64,000 nt of DNA from Flavobacterium rhamnosiphilum (GTDB taxonomy: Bacteria > Bacteroidota > Bacteroidia > Flavobacteriales > Flavobacteriaceae): NCBI RefSeq assembly GCF_004349195.1, contig NZ_SMLG01000007.1, forward strand, positions 118,671 through 182,670, in the 5' to 3' direction. A model generated the notes under the pieces. It did not search any database, had not been told where the DNA came from, and saw nothing but the letters and a program-made list of their open reading frames with translations. The position numbers and the translations under genes are program-made. This document shows, in pieces, positions 49,758 to 58,804 of this stretch. Every line of letters begins with the position of its first letter. The first letter of the stretch is position 1.

Positions 49758-51032
49758 ATGCAACGCGACGAACAAATTTTTGACCTTATTCTAGAAGAAC
49801 AAGAAAGACAAATTCACGGATTAGAACTTATTGCTTCAGAAAACTTCGTAAGTGACGAAGTAATGGAAGCAGCCGGTTCTGTTTTAACTAACAAATATGC
49901 TGAAGGATATCCTGGCAAAAGATACTACGGCGGTTGTGAAGTAGTGGATGTTGTGGAACAAATTGCTATTGACAGAGCCAAAGCTTTATTTGGCGCTGAA
50001 TATGCAAATGTACAGCCACACTCTGGTTCACAAGCTAATACGGCTGTTTTGTCGGCTTGCTTGCAACCAGGTGATAAAATTTTAGGTTTCGACCTTTCTC
50101 ATGGTGGTCACTTAACGCATGGCTCGCCTGTAAACTTTTCAGGAAAATTATACAATCCTACTTTTTATGGTGTTGACCAGGAAACAGGATTGTTAAACTA
50201 TGATAAAATTCAAGAAATTGCCACAAGAGAGCAACCAAAATTAATCATCGCAGGGGCTTCAGCCTATTCTCGTGATATGGATTTTGAGCGTTTCAGAGTA
50301 ATTGCTGATAGCGTAGGAGCAATCTTAATGGCAGATATTGCACATCCGGCAGGTTTAATCGCCAAAGGATTATTGAATGACCCAATACCTCATTGTCATA
50401 TTGTTACCACAACAACTCATAAGACTTTAAGAGGTCCAAGAGGTGGAATGATTATGATGGGTAAAGATTTCGAAAACCCGTGGGGATTAAAAACTCCAAA
50501 AGGAGAAATCAGAATGATGTCTCATGTTTTAGACATGTCTGTTTTCCCTGGAAATCAAGGTGGACCATTGATGCATATCATTGCCGCAAAAGCAGTAGCA
50601 TTTGGAGAAGCATTATCTGATGAGTTCTTTACCTATGCCATGCAAGTACAAAAAAATGCTAAAGCCATGGCAGCAGCATTTGTAAATAGAGGGTACAATA
50701 TTATTTCTGGTGGGACAGACAACCATATGATGTTGATTGACCTTAGAAATAAAAATATTTCTGGAAAAGAAGCTGAAAATGCATTGGTAAAAGCTGAAAT
50801 TACGGTTAATAAAAACATGGTTCCTTTTGATGATAAATCACCGTTTGTAACTTCAGGTATTCGTATCGGAACGTCTGCAATCACCACTCGTGGTTTGTTG
50901 GAAGAAGATATGGAAACTATTGTGGAGCTTATTGATAGAGTACTAATGAACCACACTAGCGAAGATATCATCGAAGAAGTGGCTAATGAAGTAAACGAAA
51001 TGATGAGCGAAAGAGCTATTTTCGTATACTAA
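49758..51032 (+). CDS. glyA: Serine hydroxymethyltransferase
   Basis: Interconverts serine and glycine, producing methylene-tetrahydrofolate. PLP lysine in [51 protein letters not shown] at the start; [11 protein letters not shown] and [16 protein letters not shown] follow. I start at the ATG at 49758 (424 aa). The 12 codons before it (YFCIKL...) read through the -7 box and are not protein. Followed by an inverted repeat and miaE. Confidence 0.97.
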   Translation: MQRDEQIFDLILEEQERQIHGLELIASENFVSDEVMEAAGSVLTNKYAEGYPGKRYYGGCEVVDVVEQIAIDRAKALFGAEYANVQPHSGSQANTAVLSACLQPGDKILGFDLSHGGHLTHGSPVNFSGKLYNPTFYGVDQETGLLNYDKIQEIATREQPKLIIAGASAYSRDMDFERFRVIADSVGAILMADIAHPAGLIAKGLLNDPIPHCHIVTTTTHKTLRGPRGGMIMMGKDFENPWGLKTPKGEIRMMSHVLDMSVFPGNQGGPLMHIIAAKAVAFGEALSDEFFTYAMQVQKNAKAMAAAFVNRGYNIISGGTDNHMMLIDLRNKNISGKEAENALVKAEITVNKNMVPFDDKSPFVTSGIRIGTSAITTRGLLEEDMETIVELIDRVLMNHTSEDIIEEVANEVNEMMSERAIFVY

Positions 51033-51039
51033 TAAATAC

Positions 51040-51147
51040 GTCTTAAAGTTTTTAAAGTCGAAAGTCGAAAGTCTTTGAATAGAATTTAATATTCTGTCTT
51101 AGTTTTGGCTTTCGACTTTCGACTTTATGACTTTCTAACTTTAAGAC
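51040..51147. repeat. Long inverted repeat of AAAGTCG heptamers between glyA and miaE
   Basis: GTCTTAAAGTT ... AAAGTCGAAAGTCGAAAGTC on the left (51040-51073) and the reverse on the right (51107-51147), ending AACTTTAAGAC. Arms of roughly 30 bp, one with an extra insert. Unit size 7. The heptamers resemble those at 7355-7424. No clear terminator tail. Confidence 0.8.
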
Positions 51148-51154
51148 TAAAATT

Positions 51155-51748
51155 ATGTCTGTACTAAGATTAAAATTACCAACCGATCCAAGATGGGTCA
51201 ATATTGTAGAGAAAAACATTGAGGAAATCTTGACGGATCACGCTTGGTGCGAACAAAAAGCGGCCACAAATGCCATTACAATTATCACTAATAACTCAGA
51301 ACACCAGGATTTAGTAAAGGATTTATTGGCTTTGGCCAAAGAAGAAATCGATCATTTTGAGCAAGTACATAACATCATCATCAAACGAGGCTTGAAGTTG
51401 GGTCGCGAACGCAAAGATGATTATGTGAACGAATTGTATTTGTACATGAAAAAAAGCAGTGATGGAAGCAGAATTTCCAGTTTAGTGGAACGGTTATTGT
51501 TTTCAGCAATGATAGAGGCCAGAAGTTGTGAACGTTTCAAAGTGCTTTCGGAAAATATAAAAGATGAAGAATTATCCGTTTTTTATAGGGATTTGATGGA
51601 GAGCGAAGCGGGACATTATACCACTTTTATTACTTATGCGAGAAAATATGGTACAGGAATTGACGTTGAAAAGCGTTGGAGAGAATGGCTTGAATTTGAA
51701 GAAAATGTTATAACAAATTACGGTAAAAACGAAACAATTCATGGGTAA
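51155..51748 (+). CDS. miaE: tRNA-(ms2io6A)-hydroxylase MiaE
   Basis: Di-iron oxygenase that hydroxylates the isopentenyl group of the modified A37 in tRNA. 197 aa. Iron ligands in helices: HAWCEQKAATNAITI, KEEIDHFEQVH, IEARSCERFK and MESEAGHYTTFI (E...ExxH patterns). It depends on the product made by MiaA, which is encoded at 1572-2489. Downstream of glyA, possibly in its transcript. Confidence 0.94.
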   Translation: MSVLRLKLPTDPRWVNIVEKNIEEILTDHAWCEQKAATNAITIITNNSEHQDLVKDLLALAKEEIDHFEQVHNIIIKRGLKLGRERKDDYVNELYLYMKKSSDGSRISSLVERLLFSAMIEARSCERFKVLSENIKDEELSVFYRDLMESEAGHYTTFITYARKYGTGIDVEKRWREWLEFEENVITNYGKNETIHG

Positions 51749-51943
51749 GCGCTATAAAGGCAAGTTTGATTGTAAATGCAAATAAATCACTTGTTGTTTA
51801 GGAACCTTAGTAACCAGTTGTTTATGTTTATTGCGCTCCAGAAAAAGCAACGTTTTATATTTAAATTAAATTATTTGTCACAGGTTAATAATTTTTGATT
51901 TACATTTAAGACTTAATTTTAACTTTAACACCAGTTGATTGGT

Positions 51944-52504
51944 ATGAAACTCAATTTTAATTATGATGGAAATATTGCTTGCAAGGCGATATTGCAAGAG
52001 CAATTAGAAAAATTAGATATTAAATATCAACTGTTGGATTTAGGACAAATTGAAATCGGAGATGATGTTTCTGAAGAAGGTTTAACGGAACTTCAGGTCA
52101 GTTTAAAGAAATATGGTATCCAAATTATTAATAACCCCAAAGGGCAATTAATTCAAAAAATTAAAGACGCAATAATTGAAATTGTATATGAAAAAGATAA
52201 ATTTCCTAACATAACGATTTCTCAATATCTATCGGATAAACTGAACTTTAGATACGGTTATATTACCAATGTTTTTTCGGAGTACACCTTCACATCTATT
52301 GAGAATTTTATTATTATTCAAAAGATTGAAAGAGCCAAAAAACTAATAATTGAAGAAGAACTCACTTTAACCGAAATTTCGCATGAATTAAATTATAGTA
52401 GTGTCGCTTATTTATCAACTCAGTTTAAAAAAGTAACGGGATTGACACCTTCTATGTTTAAAAGAATTGTAGGTAAAAAGAGAGAGTTATCTAATAATGA
52501 TTAA
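51944..52504 (+). CDS. AraC family regulator, short N-terminus
   Basis: 186 aa from the ATG at 51944 (a TTG is 9 bp earlier). The AraC-type C-terminal domain (about 95-178) reads TISQYLSDKLNFRYGYITNVFSEYTFTSIENFIIIQKIERAKKLIIEEELTLTEISHELNYSSVAYLSTQFKKVTGLTPSMFKR. The short N-terminus (KLNFNYDGNIACKAILQEQLEKLDI) is unlike a sugar-binding domain. It comes before a single-domain response regulator and a kinase, so it may be the output of that pathway. Confidence 0.9.
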   Translation: MKLNFNYDGNIACKAILQEQLEKLDIKYQLLDLGQIEIGDDVSEEGLTELQVSLKKYGIQIINNPKGQLIQKIKDAIIEIVYEKDKFPNITISQYLSDKLNFRYGYITNVFSEYTFTSIENFIIIQKIERAKKLIIEEELTLTEISHELNYSSVAYLSTQFKKVTGLTPSMFKRIVGKKRELSNND

Positions 52505-52533
52505 ATAAAATTATAAAAACACCCCCATATTTT

Positions 52534-52986
52534 ATGATTACACACCAAGATTCAATGCATATTCTTTTAGCTGACGATGACGAAGATGATCGCACTTTTT
52601 TTAGTGAAGCTATACAAGAGCTTAAAATGAATAATAAGTTGACTCTATTTAAAGATGGTAATGATCTAATGGATTATTTAGAACATCCTGAAATTAAGTT
52701 GCCTCATGTTTTATTTCTCGATTTGAATATGCCCGGAAAAACAGGAATAGATTGTCTGAAAGAAATTAGATCGAACACTCGTTTTAAAGATGTTTCGATT
52801 GCTATATATTCTACTTCTTCGTCAGAAAAAGACATTGAAGACACTTTTGTCGAAGGAGCCAATATCTACATTAAAAAACCCAATGATTTTTCTAAATTAA
52901 AAGAAGTAATCAAAGAGGCTGTCAATATGAATTGGCAATTTCATACCTCAGGTTTAAATATAGAAACTTTTTTCTTTAGTATATAA
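52534..52986 (+). CDS. Single-domain response regulator
   Basis: 150 aa receiver-only protein: ADDDEDD acidic pair, phospho-acceptor D63 in VLFLDLNMPGKTG, S/T in IYSTSS and K in YIKKP. No output domain; it resembles the Rcp1-type regulators that pair with phytochrome-like kinases. It lies 11 bp before the kinase gene, so both are likely in the same transcript. Confidence 0.92.
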   Translation: MITHQDSMHILLADDDEDDRTFFSEAIQELKMNNKLTLFKDGNDLMDYLEHPEIKLPHVLFLDLNMPGKTGIDCLKEIRSNTRFKDVSIAIYSTSSSEKDIEDTFVEGANIYIKKPNDFSKLKEVIKEAVNMNWQFHTSGLNIETFFFSI

Positions 52987-52997
52987 CAGAGAAATAA

Positions 52998-54794
52998 ATG
53001 AAGATTTTAGGACTATATAAAAACTCTCAAGTGTTTAAAATAGCTTTAGCTATTGCAATTGTTGTTGTTTGTTATATCGCTTCCATGTTTTATTCTCAAA
53101 TGAAAAAGCTTGATTCAACGGTTGAATTAATTGCAAATTCAAATGAAACGCAACTTGAATTAGAAAAACTTTTATCCGTAATCAGCGGGTACGAAACGAG
53201 CTTGCGAAGTTATATCATCACAAAAGATGAAACGTATATAGAAAGCCGATTTTTGAATAGAGGCAAAATTGAAGAAAGCATAACAAGGCTAAAGCTGTTA
53301 ACTGCAAATGATACCGCCAGAAATAATGATATTGACCGATTAAAAAAACTTATTGATCTTAGATTTAAACTGTTCAGGAAAACATTACTTCTTGCGCAAA
53401 GTAAAAATTCTGGCCCGTTAACATTAAACGAGATGTTACTGGAGAGCAGCAATGTTACTGAAATGATGAAATCCTTTGTCACTAAAATAATATATTCTGA
53501 AAGTACAAAAACGGAATTTGAAAACAATAACCATCAATTTGAATTACAGGATTCTATAATAACCGCTTTTTTATTGGTTATTCTTTCTCTTTTAATATTA
53601 TTGCTTTCATTCCAAAAAATGAACATTGATATTGATGAACTCAAAAAGGCGAATGACCAATTAAAATTACTGAATGAGTCCTATAATACTGCTGAAATGA
53701 CAGCAGGTTTTGGACATTGGATGGTCAATGTGGAGACTAATAAATATACTTTTTCGGATAATTTGTTTCGGTTAATGGGAGTTGAACCCAATGCATTTGA
53801 ACCGAATATAGAGAATACAATTCCATATATTCATCCGGATGATTTAGAATATGTAACTAAGGTACATAAGGATTCGCTTGTAAGTCATCAGTCTACTTCT
53901 ATGATATTTAGGTTTTTGACTCCAAATGGGGATATTAAATACAGTATGGGCGTTGGAAGTTTTACCAAGAATGGGAGTGGTGATTTGATAAAAATAGGGG
54001 TGAATTATGATATTACAAGTCAATACAAGAAAACTCTTGAATTAGAAGAAAACAATAAAGAACTTAAATATATTAATACGAAACTCGAGGCTTTTAACAA
54101 TATTGTAAGTCACGATTTGCAGGAACCGCTTCGCAAGATTCAAATGTTTATTTCCAGATTAGAAGAAAAAGAATTGGATTTGCTTTCACCACAAGGAAAA
54201 GATTACTTTTCAAAAATTCGGGTAACGGCTAATAGGATGCAGACGCTATTAATTGATTTAGTGAATTATTCCAGAACAATAAAAGGCGATAAAGTTTTTG
54301 TAGAAACGAATTTAAACAAAGTCCTGGAGGAAATTATTCAAGATTTGTCCACTAATATCGAAGATAAAAAAGCCATTATTACAATTGGAAATTTGCCTAC
54401 AATTAAGGCGATACCTTTTCAGGTTAAACAGCTTTTTATAAATTTAATTTCAAATTCTCTTAAATACAGTAAAGAAGATAGTACTCCAGAAATCAGTATT
54501 ACTTCTAAAAAGATTACAGAGAAAGAAATGCAGGATTATAAAATAGCCAATAAGAAAGAGTATCATAAAATTGTCATTTCAGATAACGGAATTGGTTTCA
54601 AACAAGAGTATTCCGAAAAAATATTTTTGTTGTTCAAGCGTTTAGAAACGGATCCTAAATATTCAGGAACTGGGCTTGGTCTGGCTATTTGCAGTAGAAT
54701 TGTAGAGAATCACAAAGGGTTCATAAAAGTAAAAAGTAAACCAAATTTAGGAGCCAAATTCTATATTTTTCTTCCAAAAGGGGATTTACTTTAA
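52998..54794 (+). CDS. CHASE3-PAS sensor histidine kinase
   Basis: 598 aa. N-terminal TM helix (about 14-32), periplasmic CHASE3-like helical domain, second TM (about 188-206), PAS domain about 225-345 (MTAGFGHWMVNVETNKYTFSDNLFRLMG, PYIHPDDLEYV), HisKA with H372 in NIVSHDLQEPLRKIQMF, and a HATPase domain with NLISNSLKYS, ISDNGIGF and GTGLGLAICSRIVENH. The likely partner is the single-domain regulator just upstream. CHASE3 signals are unknown. Confidence 0.92.
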   Translation: MKILGLYKNSQVFKIALAIAIVVVCYIASMFYSQMKKLDSTVELIANSNETQLELEKLLSVISGYETSLRSYIITKDETYIESRFLNRGKIEESITRLKLLTANDTARNNDIDRLKKLIDLRFKLFRKTLLLAQSKNSGPLTLNEMLLESSNVTEMMKSFVTKIIYSESTKTEFENNNHQFELQDSIITAFLLVILSLLILLLSFQKMNIDIDELKKANDQLKLLNESYNTAEMTAGFGHWMVNVETNKYTFSDNLFRLMGVEPNAFEPNIENTIPYIHPDDLEYVTKVHKDSLVSHQSTSMIFRFLTPNGDIKYSMGVGSFTKNGSGDLIKIGVNYDITSQYKKTLELEENNKELKYINTKLEAFNNIVSHDLQEPLRKIQMFISRLEEKELDLLSPQGKDYFSKIRVTANRMQTLLIDLVNYSRTIKGDKVFVETNLNKVLEEIIQDLSTNIEDKKAIITIGNLPTIKAIPFQVKQLFINLISNSLKYSKEDSTPEISITSKKITEKEMQDYKIANKKEYHKIVISDNGIGFKQEYSEKIFLLFKRLETDPKYSGTGLGLAICSRIVENHKGFIKVKSKPNLGAKFYIFLPKGDLL

Positions 54795-54822
54795 TTTTAA
54801 TAATTTACGTAAATAAAGTATA

Positions 54823-55320
54823 ATGATTTCATTAAAAGAAGCTTCAATAGCTGATATAAGTACAATTCAAGATGTTGCCAATAAAACTTGGCCGATAACA
54901 TATGGTGAAATTTTGTCAAAAGAACAATTAGACTATATGATGGATTTGATTTATTCAGATGAATCTTTAATAAACCAAATTCAAAAGCAAGAGCAATTGT
55001 TTTATATTGCTTATGAGGAAGCTTCCGTTTTAGCATTCATAGGAATCGAGCATAATTATAAGGATGAAGCGGTAACCCGAATTCATAAAATTTATATTTT
55101 ACCAGAAGCACAAGGTAAAGGAATTGGTAAATTATTAATTGATGCGGTACAAAAAATTGCCAACGAAAATAATTCGACATCACTTTCCTTAAACGTAAAT
55201 CGTTTTAACAAAGCACTTGCTTTCTATCAAAAATTAGGTTTTGAAATCATTGCCGAAGAAAATATTGAGATTGGTAACGGGTACTTGATGGAAGACTACA
55301 AAATGGAAAAAAAGCTATAA
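54823..55320 (+). CDS. GNAT family N-acetyltransferase
   Basis: 165 aa. Start MISLKEASIADISTIQDVANKTWPITYGEILSKEQLDYMMDLIYS is the usual N-terminal half; the acetyl-CoA loop is IHKIYILPEAQGKGIGKLLIDAVQKIA; the last part SLNVNRFNKALAFYQKLGFEIIAEENI is typical. The substrate is unknown. It abuts the convergent pentapeptide gene (stop codons adjacent). Confidence 0.9.
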   Translation: MISLKEASIADISTIQDVANKTWPITYGEILSKEQLDYMMDLIYSDESLINQIQKQEQLFYIAYEEASVLAFIGIEHNYKDEAVTRIHKIYILPEAQGKGIGKLLIDAVQKIANENNSTSLSLNVNRFNKALAFYQKLGFEIIAEENIEIGNGYLMEDYKMEKKL

Positions 55321-55890
55321 TTAGTGCACGATAATGTCATGTTTGTAAAGCAATCCTTTTAATCCTTCTAAAGCAAAGACTGCTTTTTTTAATTTGGTTG
55401 TCTTCGGGTCAATGGTATAATTGTAGCTTGTTTTGAAATTTGCTTTATTAGCAATTGCTTTTGCAAATTCAGAACGGTATAAATCGCAATTGTCAAAAAT
55501 AACTTCGGTTAAATCAGTACTCATAAAATCAACTGCAATAATACTACAATTGGTAAAGGATGTTCCTTTTATTTTCAAAGTATAAAATTTGGAGAAATCC
55601 AAAATACAATTGTTAAAGGCAATTTCGAAAATTAACTTGTCACACATCGAAAAATTGACTTCTTTAATTTCACAACGATTAAAAATCACCGTTCTAAAAG
55701 CCACATAATTTATTTTGGCGTTGCTAAAAATACAATCATTGAAGGTGCAGTCAATAAAAGTAACCGCTAGAAATACACATTGTGAAAAATTACAATTTGT
55801 AAAAGTACAGCATTCGAATTCTTTAAAATTGACGTCTTCTTCACCATAAATGTTATTTTCGTATGCAACATCAAGGAAATATTCAGGCAT
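55321..55890 (-). CDS. Pentapeptide-repeat protein
   Basis: 189 aa made of A(D/N)LXX-type repeats in a loose form: FKEFECCTFTNCNFSQCVFLAVTFIDCTFNDCIFSNAKINYVAFRTVIFNRCEIKEVNF, folding as a right-handed quadrilateral beta-helix. Rich in cysteine and asparagine at the turn positions. Related proteins include MfpA/Qnr gyrase protectors, but nothing here marks that role, so the function is unknown. The C-terminal part is a helix. Confidence 0.88.
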   Translation of the reverse strand: MPEYFLDVAYENNIYGEEDVNFKEFECCTFTNCNFSQCVFLAVTFIDCTFNDCIFSNAKINYVAFRTVIFNRCEIKEVNFSMCDKLIFEIAFNNCILDFSKFYTLKIKGTSFTNCSIIAVDFMSTDLTEVIFDNCDLYRSEFAKAIANKANFKTSYNYTIDPKTTKLKKAVFALEGLKGLLYKHDIIVH

Positions 55891-56158
55891 TTATGTATTT
55901 TAAATTTAGGTTTTGGAAAGCGATTCTACGCAACAAAGAAACAAAATTCTGAAACTATAAAATTCAGAAAAGAGAATAATTATTTAAAACTTTGCAGATA
56001 ATAAATAAAATGATGAGGAGGATATATGGAAGCATTTTTTGAAAACAAAAAAAATATGTAACTTTAGAAAGTGAAAATCCCTTGTAAGGATATAAAATCC
56101 CTCAATAATTCCTATTTCGAATCTGCAGAAGCATCCTCTAATCTAAAAATGATATAAA

Positions 56159-57325
56159 ATGCTACAAAACATATTAATAGAACGAAAAATTTATGCCTCC
56201 GAAGAGCATAAAATGATGCAAACCATGATTCAAGAATTCATTTCAAATGACATTACAGATCATTTAGAGGAATGGGAAAAAAATGGGATGGTATCCCGTG
56301 AAATATGGAAACGAGCGGGAGAATTAGGATTATTGTGTTTGGATATGCCAGAAATGTATGGAGGGGGAGGATTGGATTTTACATTTAATGCCTTGTTTAT
56401 TGAAGCATTGGCAAAAAAGGGAATCACCGGTCCCGGATTTTCGTTGCATTCCGATATTGTAGCTCCTTATGTATTGTATTACGGAACTGAGGCGCAAAAA
56501 CAAAAGTATTTACCGCTAATGGCCAAAGGGGATATTATTACTGCTATTGGAATGACGGAGCCCAATTGCGGGAGTGATTTGAAAGCACTTCGAACAACGG
56601 CCGAAGATAAAGGGGATTATTATCTAGTGAATGGTCAAAAAACCTTTATAACCAATGGTTTTATGTGTGATATGGCTATCGTGGCCGTAAAAACCAATCA
56701 CAATACGGATGAGGAAGGCGTAACTTTACTTATTTTAGAATCGACAATGGAAGGGTTCAATAAAGGAGTTCCTCTCAAAAAAATTGGCATGAAATCTCAA
56801 GATACCGCAGAATTGTTTTTTGATAATGTAAAAGTGCCAAAGGAGAACAGACTTGGAGATGAAAAAGCAGGATTCAAAATTATGATGCAAGAATTGGCTC
56901 GGGAGCGATTAACCGTTGGGATTATGGCAGTAGCCACTGCTGAAGGGGCTATCGAAAGTACCATCACTTATACGACGGAACGAACCGCTTTTGATATGCC
57001 TATTGCCGGATTTCAAAACACCCAATTTAAACTTGCGGAGTGTACCACTCAAATGCAAATACATCAGGCATTTTTAGATCGATGTATCGAATTATTAGTG
57101 GACCATAAATTAACAGCCGAAAGCGCTTCGATGATTAAATATTCGGCAACCGACATGTGCGGAAAAGTCGTTGATGAATGTTTGCAATTATTTGGCGGTT
57201 ATGGTTATATGTGGGACTACCCAATTGCCCGTATGTATGCCGATAATCGTGTGGCACGTATTTATGCAGGAACCAATGAAATTATGAAAATAGTAATCGC
57301 ACGTAAGTTGCTTAAAGATCTTTAA
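56159..57325 (+). CDS. Acyl-CoA dehydrogenase
   Basis: FAD enzyme that makes trans-2-enoyl-CoA. 388 aa. Three-domain fold: FAD-binding IGMTEPNCGSDLKALRTTAEDKGDYYLVNGQKTFITNG, then KIGMKSQDTAELFFDNVKVP, and the C-terminal part with LFGGYGYMWDYPIARMYADNRVARIYAGTNEIMKIVIARKLL; the catalytic Glu in this family is in the latter stretch (AGTNEI). Chain length is unclear. It is a single gene. Confidence 0.93.
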   Translation: MLQNILIERKIYASEEHKMMQTMIQEFISNDITDHLEEWEKNGMVSREIWKRAGELGLLCLDMPEMYGGGGLDFTFNALFIEALAKKGITGPGFSLHSDIVAPYVLYYGTEAQKQKYLPLMAKGDIITAIGMTEPNCGSDLKALRTTAEDKGDYYLVNGQKTFITNGFMCDMAIVAVKTNHNTDEEGVTLLILESTMEGFNKGVPLKKIGMKSQDTAELFFDNVKVPKENRLGDEKAGFKIMMQELARERLTVGIMAVATAEGAIESTITYTTERTAFDMPIAGFQNTQFKLAECTTQMQIHQAFLDRCIELLVDHKLTAESASMIKYSATDMCGKVVDECLQLFGGYGYMWDYPIARMYADNRVARIYAGTNEIMKIVIARKLLKDL

Positions 57326-57491
57326 AAATAATAAATGAACTATTGAAAGAGACCTTGCAGATTAATAATACAATCTAAAATCGAGTATTATTTTTGAATA
57401 TATCATTTATAATTTAAATACTATTAAACGCTATTTATGCGTAAATTAGCAATTGTTATTCCTAACAATTATTAACTAAATATTTACTATT

Positions 57492-57974
57492 ATGAAAACT
57501 TCAGTTCTTTTTTGTTTGCTGTTTGCTTGTATAGGATTCCAAAGCTGTAAAAAAAATGAAAACCAAAAAGTCGGTAAAGCTACCCAGGTCCAGGCTGAAA
57601 AACCGATCAGTATCCAATGCTATAAAGCACTGTATGAACAAGATACTATTGAGTTAAAAATGAACACTTTAAAAAACGGAAAAATAACCGGGGATATGGT
57701 AATGAAATTTTTTAATATGCCAAAAAAGGTTGGAAAAATTGCTGGAGAATTCAGTGGAGATACATTATTTGCCAGCTACACCTTTATTCAGGGTACTGAT
57801 GAAAAAATAACATTTAAAAATCCAATGGCATTTTTAAAGCGAGGGGACGAACTTATTTTAGGCAATGGGAAAATACAAACTACGATGGGTGCCTCTTATT
57901 TTGTTAAAGGCTCACCTATAGATTTTGAGCGTGTAAAATTTAAATTTACAACTGTTGACTGCGCCGCTAAATGA
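57492..57974 (+). CDS. Hypothetical lipoprotein
   Basis: 160 aa. A type II signal peptide ends at the lipobox Cys 19 (IGFQSCKK). Mature part: an antiparallel beta-type region ISIQCYKALYEQDTIELKMNTLKNGKITGDMVMKFFN, GEFSGDTLFASYTFIQGTDEKITFKNPMAFLKRGDELILGNG. Two mature Cys (in IQCYK and TVDCAAK) could form a disulfide. Family not recognised. Confidence 0.82.
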   Translation: MKTSVLFCLLFACIGFQSCKKNENQKVGKATQVQAEKPISIQCYKALYEQDTIELKMNTLKNGKITGDMVMKFFNMPKKVGKIAGEFSGDTLFASYTFIQGTDEKITFKNPMAFLKRGDELILGNGKIQTTMGASYFVKGSPIDFERVKFKFTTVDCAAK

Positions 57975-58432
57975 TGAACAAATAGGGGAAAAAGTTATTA
58001 TTTTTTTTAACTATTTTGTAGATGAAAAGCCTTTTTTTTCTTTTGTCTTAATTACTCATGAGTTCATAATTTATTGGAGTTAGTGAATCTTTGATTTCAA
58101 AAGAAACAAAAAATAAAGCCTGACTATTTTTATCCCGAAAATCATCGGACAAATTTCTCTATCGCGACCCTAGCCGCTTGTGCTGCACACTCGGCTCCGG
58201 GGTAACTCCTTGCGGCCAACGCTTAAATTCTTACCGTGATTTTTTGGTTTGGCAACTATAAAGGCGAGAACCTAGAAGGGAAATTCACGGAAAAAGGCAG
58301 GATACTTTTATTGGGTTTAGGTCTTTTAAGAATTTAAAAAAAGTGCAAAGTCATGAGACTTTTCCTTTACTTTGAATTTGATAAAAAACATTAAATTTAT
58401 TCAAAGAAAAGCTGAGTAGGAGTGGAAGATGA
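57975..58432. other. Non-coding stretch with dispersed repeat R1
   Basis: No gene. It contains repeat R1 (about 58050-58210): GAATCTTTGATTTCAA, TTTTTATCCCGAAAATCAT and CTATCGCGACCCTAGCCGCT. The same order with small changes occurs at about 62355-62480 (R2). The rest shows no trusted feature. Confidence 0.6.
58050..58210 (+). repeat. Dispersed repeat R1
   Basis: Shares blocks with R2 in the same order: ACTCATGAGTT / ATTCATGAGTT, GAATCTTTGATTTCAA (identical), GCCTG then ATTTTTATCCC, AAAATCAT, CTATCGC, and a GC-rich end (GCCGCTTGTGCTGCACAC vs GCCGCTCGTGCTTCACAC). No ORF or known family. Confidence 0.6.
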
Positions 58433-58464
58433 TGAAAAAAGCCCTTCGGAAATTCCAAAGGGCT
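58433..58464 (-). terminator. Terminator of the Hc1-like gene
   Basis: AGCCCTTTGG / CCGAAGGGCT stem with one mismatch, then a T-run on the minus strand, 18 bp past the stop of the small gene. Confidence 0.7.
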
Positions 58465-58481
58465 GATAATTGAAGATAGAT

Positions 58482-58658
58482 TTATTTTTTTGATTCTTCT
58501 ACAGAAACTTTTCTAAACTCTTTTAAAAGTTTCTCTAGATCCAAAGTTGATTTACGTGCTCTTGTTCCGGCAGCTTTGTTTCCTTTTTCAATGTGTAATT
58601 CGGCTTCTGTTTTAAATGTTTCGATTTCGACGCTGATTTTTTCGAATAAATCTTTCAT
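58482..58658 (-). CDS. Histone H1-like Hc1 family small protein
   Basis: 58 aa gene too short for a 60-aa cutoff. It reads MKDLFEKISVEIETFKTEAE, then LHIEKGNKAAGTRARKSTLD, then LEKLLKEFRKVSVEESKK. The block GNKAAGTRARKSTLDLEKLLKEFRK is the signature of the Bacteroidetes Hc1-like histone H1 homologues, thought to bind DNA. A -7 box TATTTTTG (58684-58691, minus strand) lies 26 nt before the ATG, and a terminator follows. Confidence 0.85.
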   Translation of the reverse strand: MKDLFEKISVEIETFKTEAELHIEKGNKAAGTRARKSTLDLEKLLKEFRKVSVEESKK

Positions 58659-58683
58659 GATAATGCTTTATTAAATTAGGACG

Positions 58684-58691
58684 CAAAAATA
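58684..58691 (-). promoter_or_regulatory. -7 box of the Hc1-like gene
   Basis: TATTTTTG on the minus strand, 26 nt before the ATG at 58658. No TTG at usual spacing. Confidence 0.45.
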
Positions 58692-58804
58692 GAAGTTAGC
58701 TTATAAGATAGGGATAATTTATTGTTAAAATTAGTATTGTTTTTTAGACGTAATTGTAGTGTGCTGATATTGAATGGTCAAGGTGTCTGATGTTTGCGTT
58801 ACAT

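Noticed and set aside
51040..51147. CRISPR array between glyA and miaE
   Set aside because: Units are 7 bp with no spacers and the halves are inverted; no cas genes.
58140..58250. tRNA-like GC-rich stretch
   Set aside because: No cloverleaf can be drawn; it matches the R2 repeat instead.
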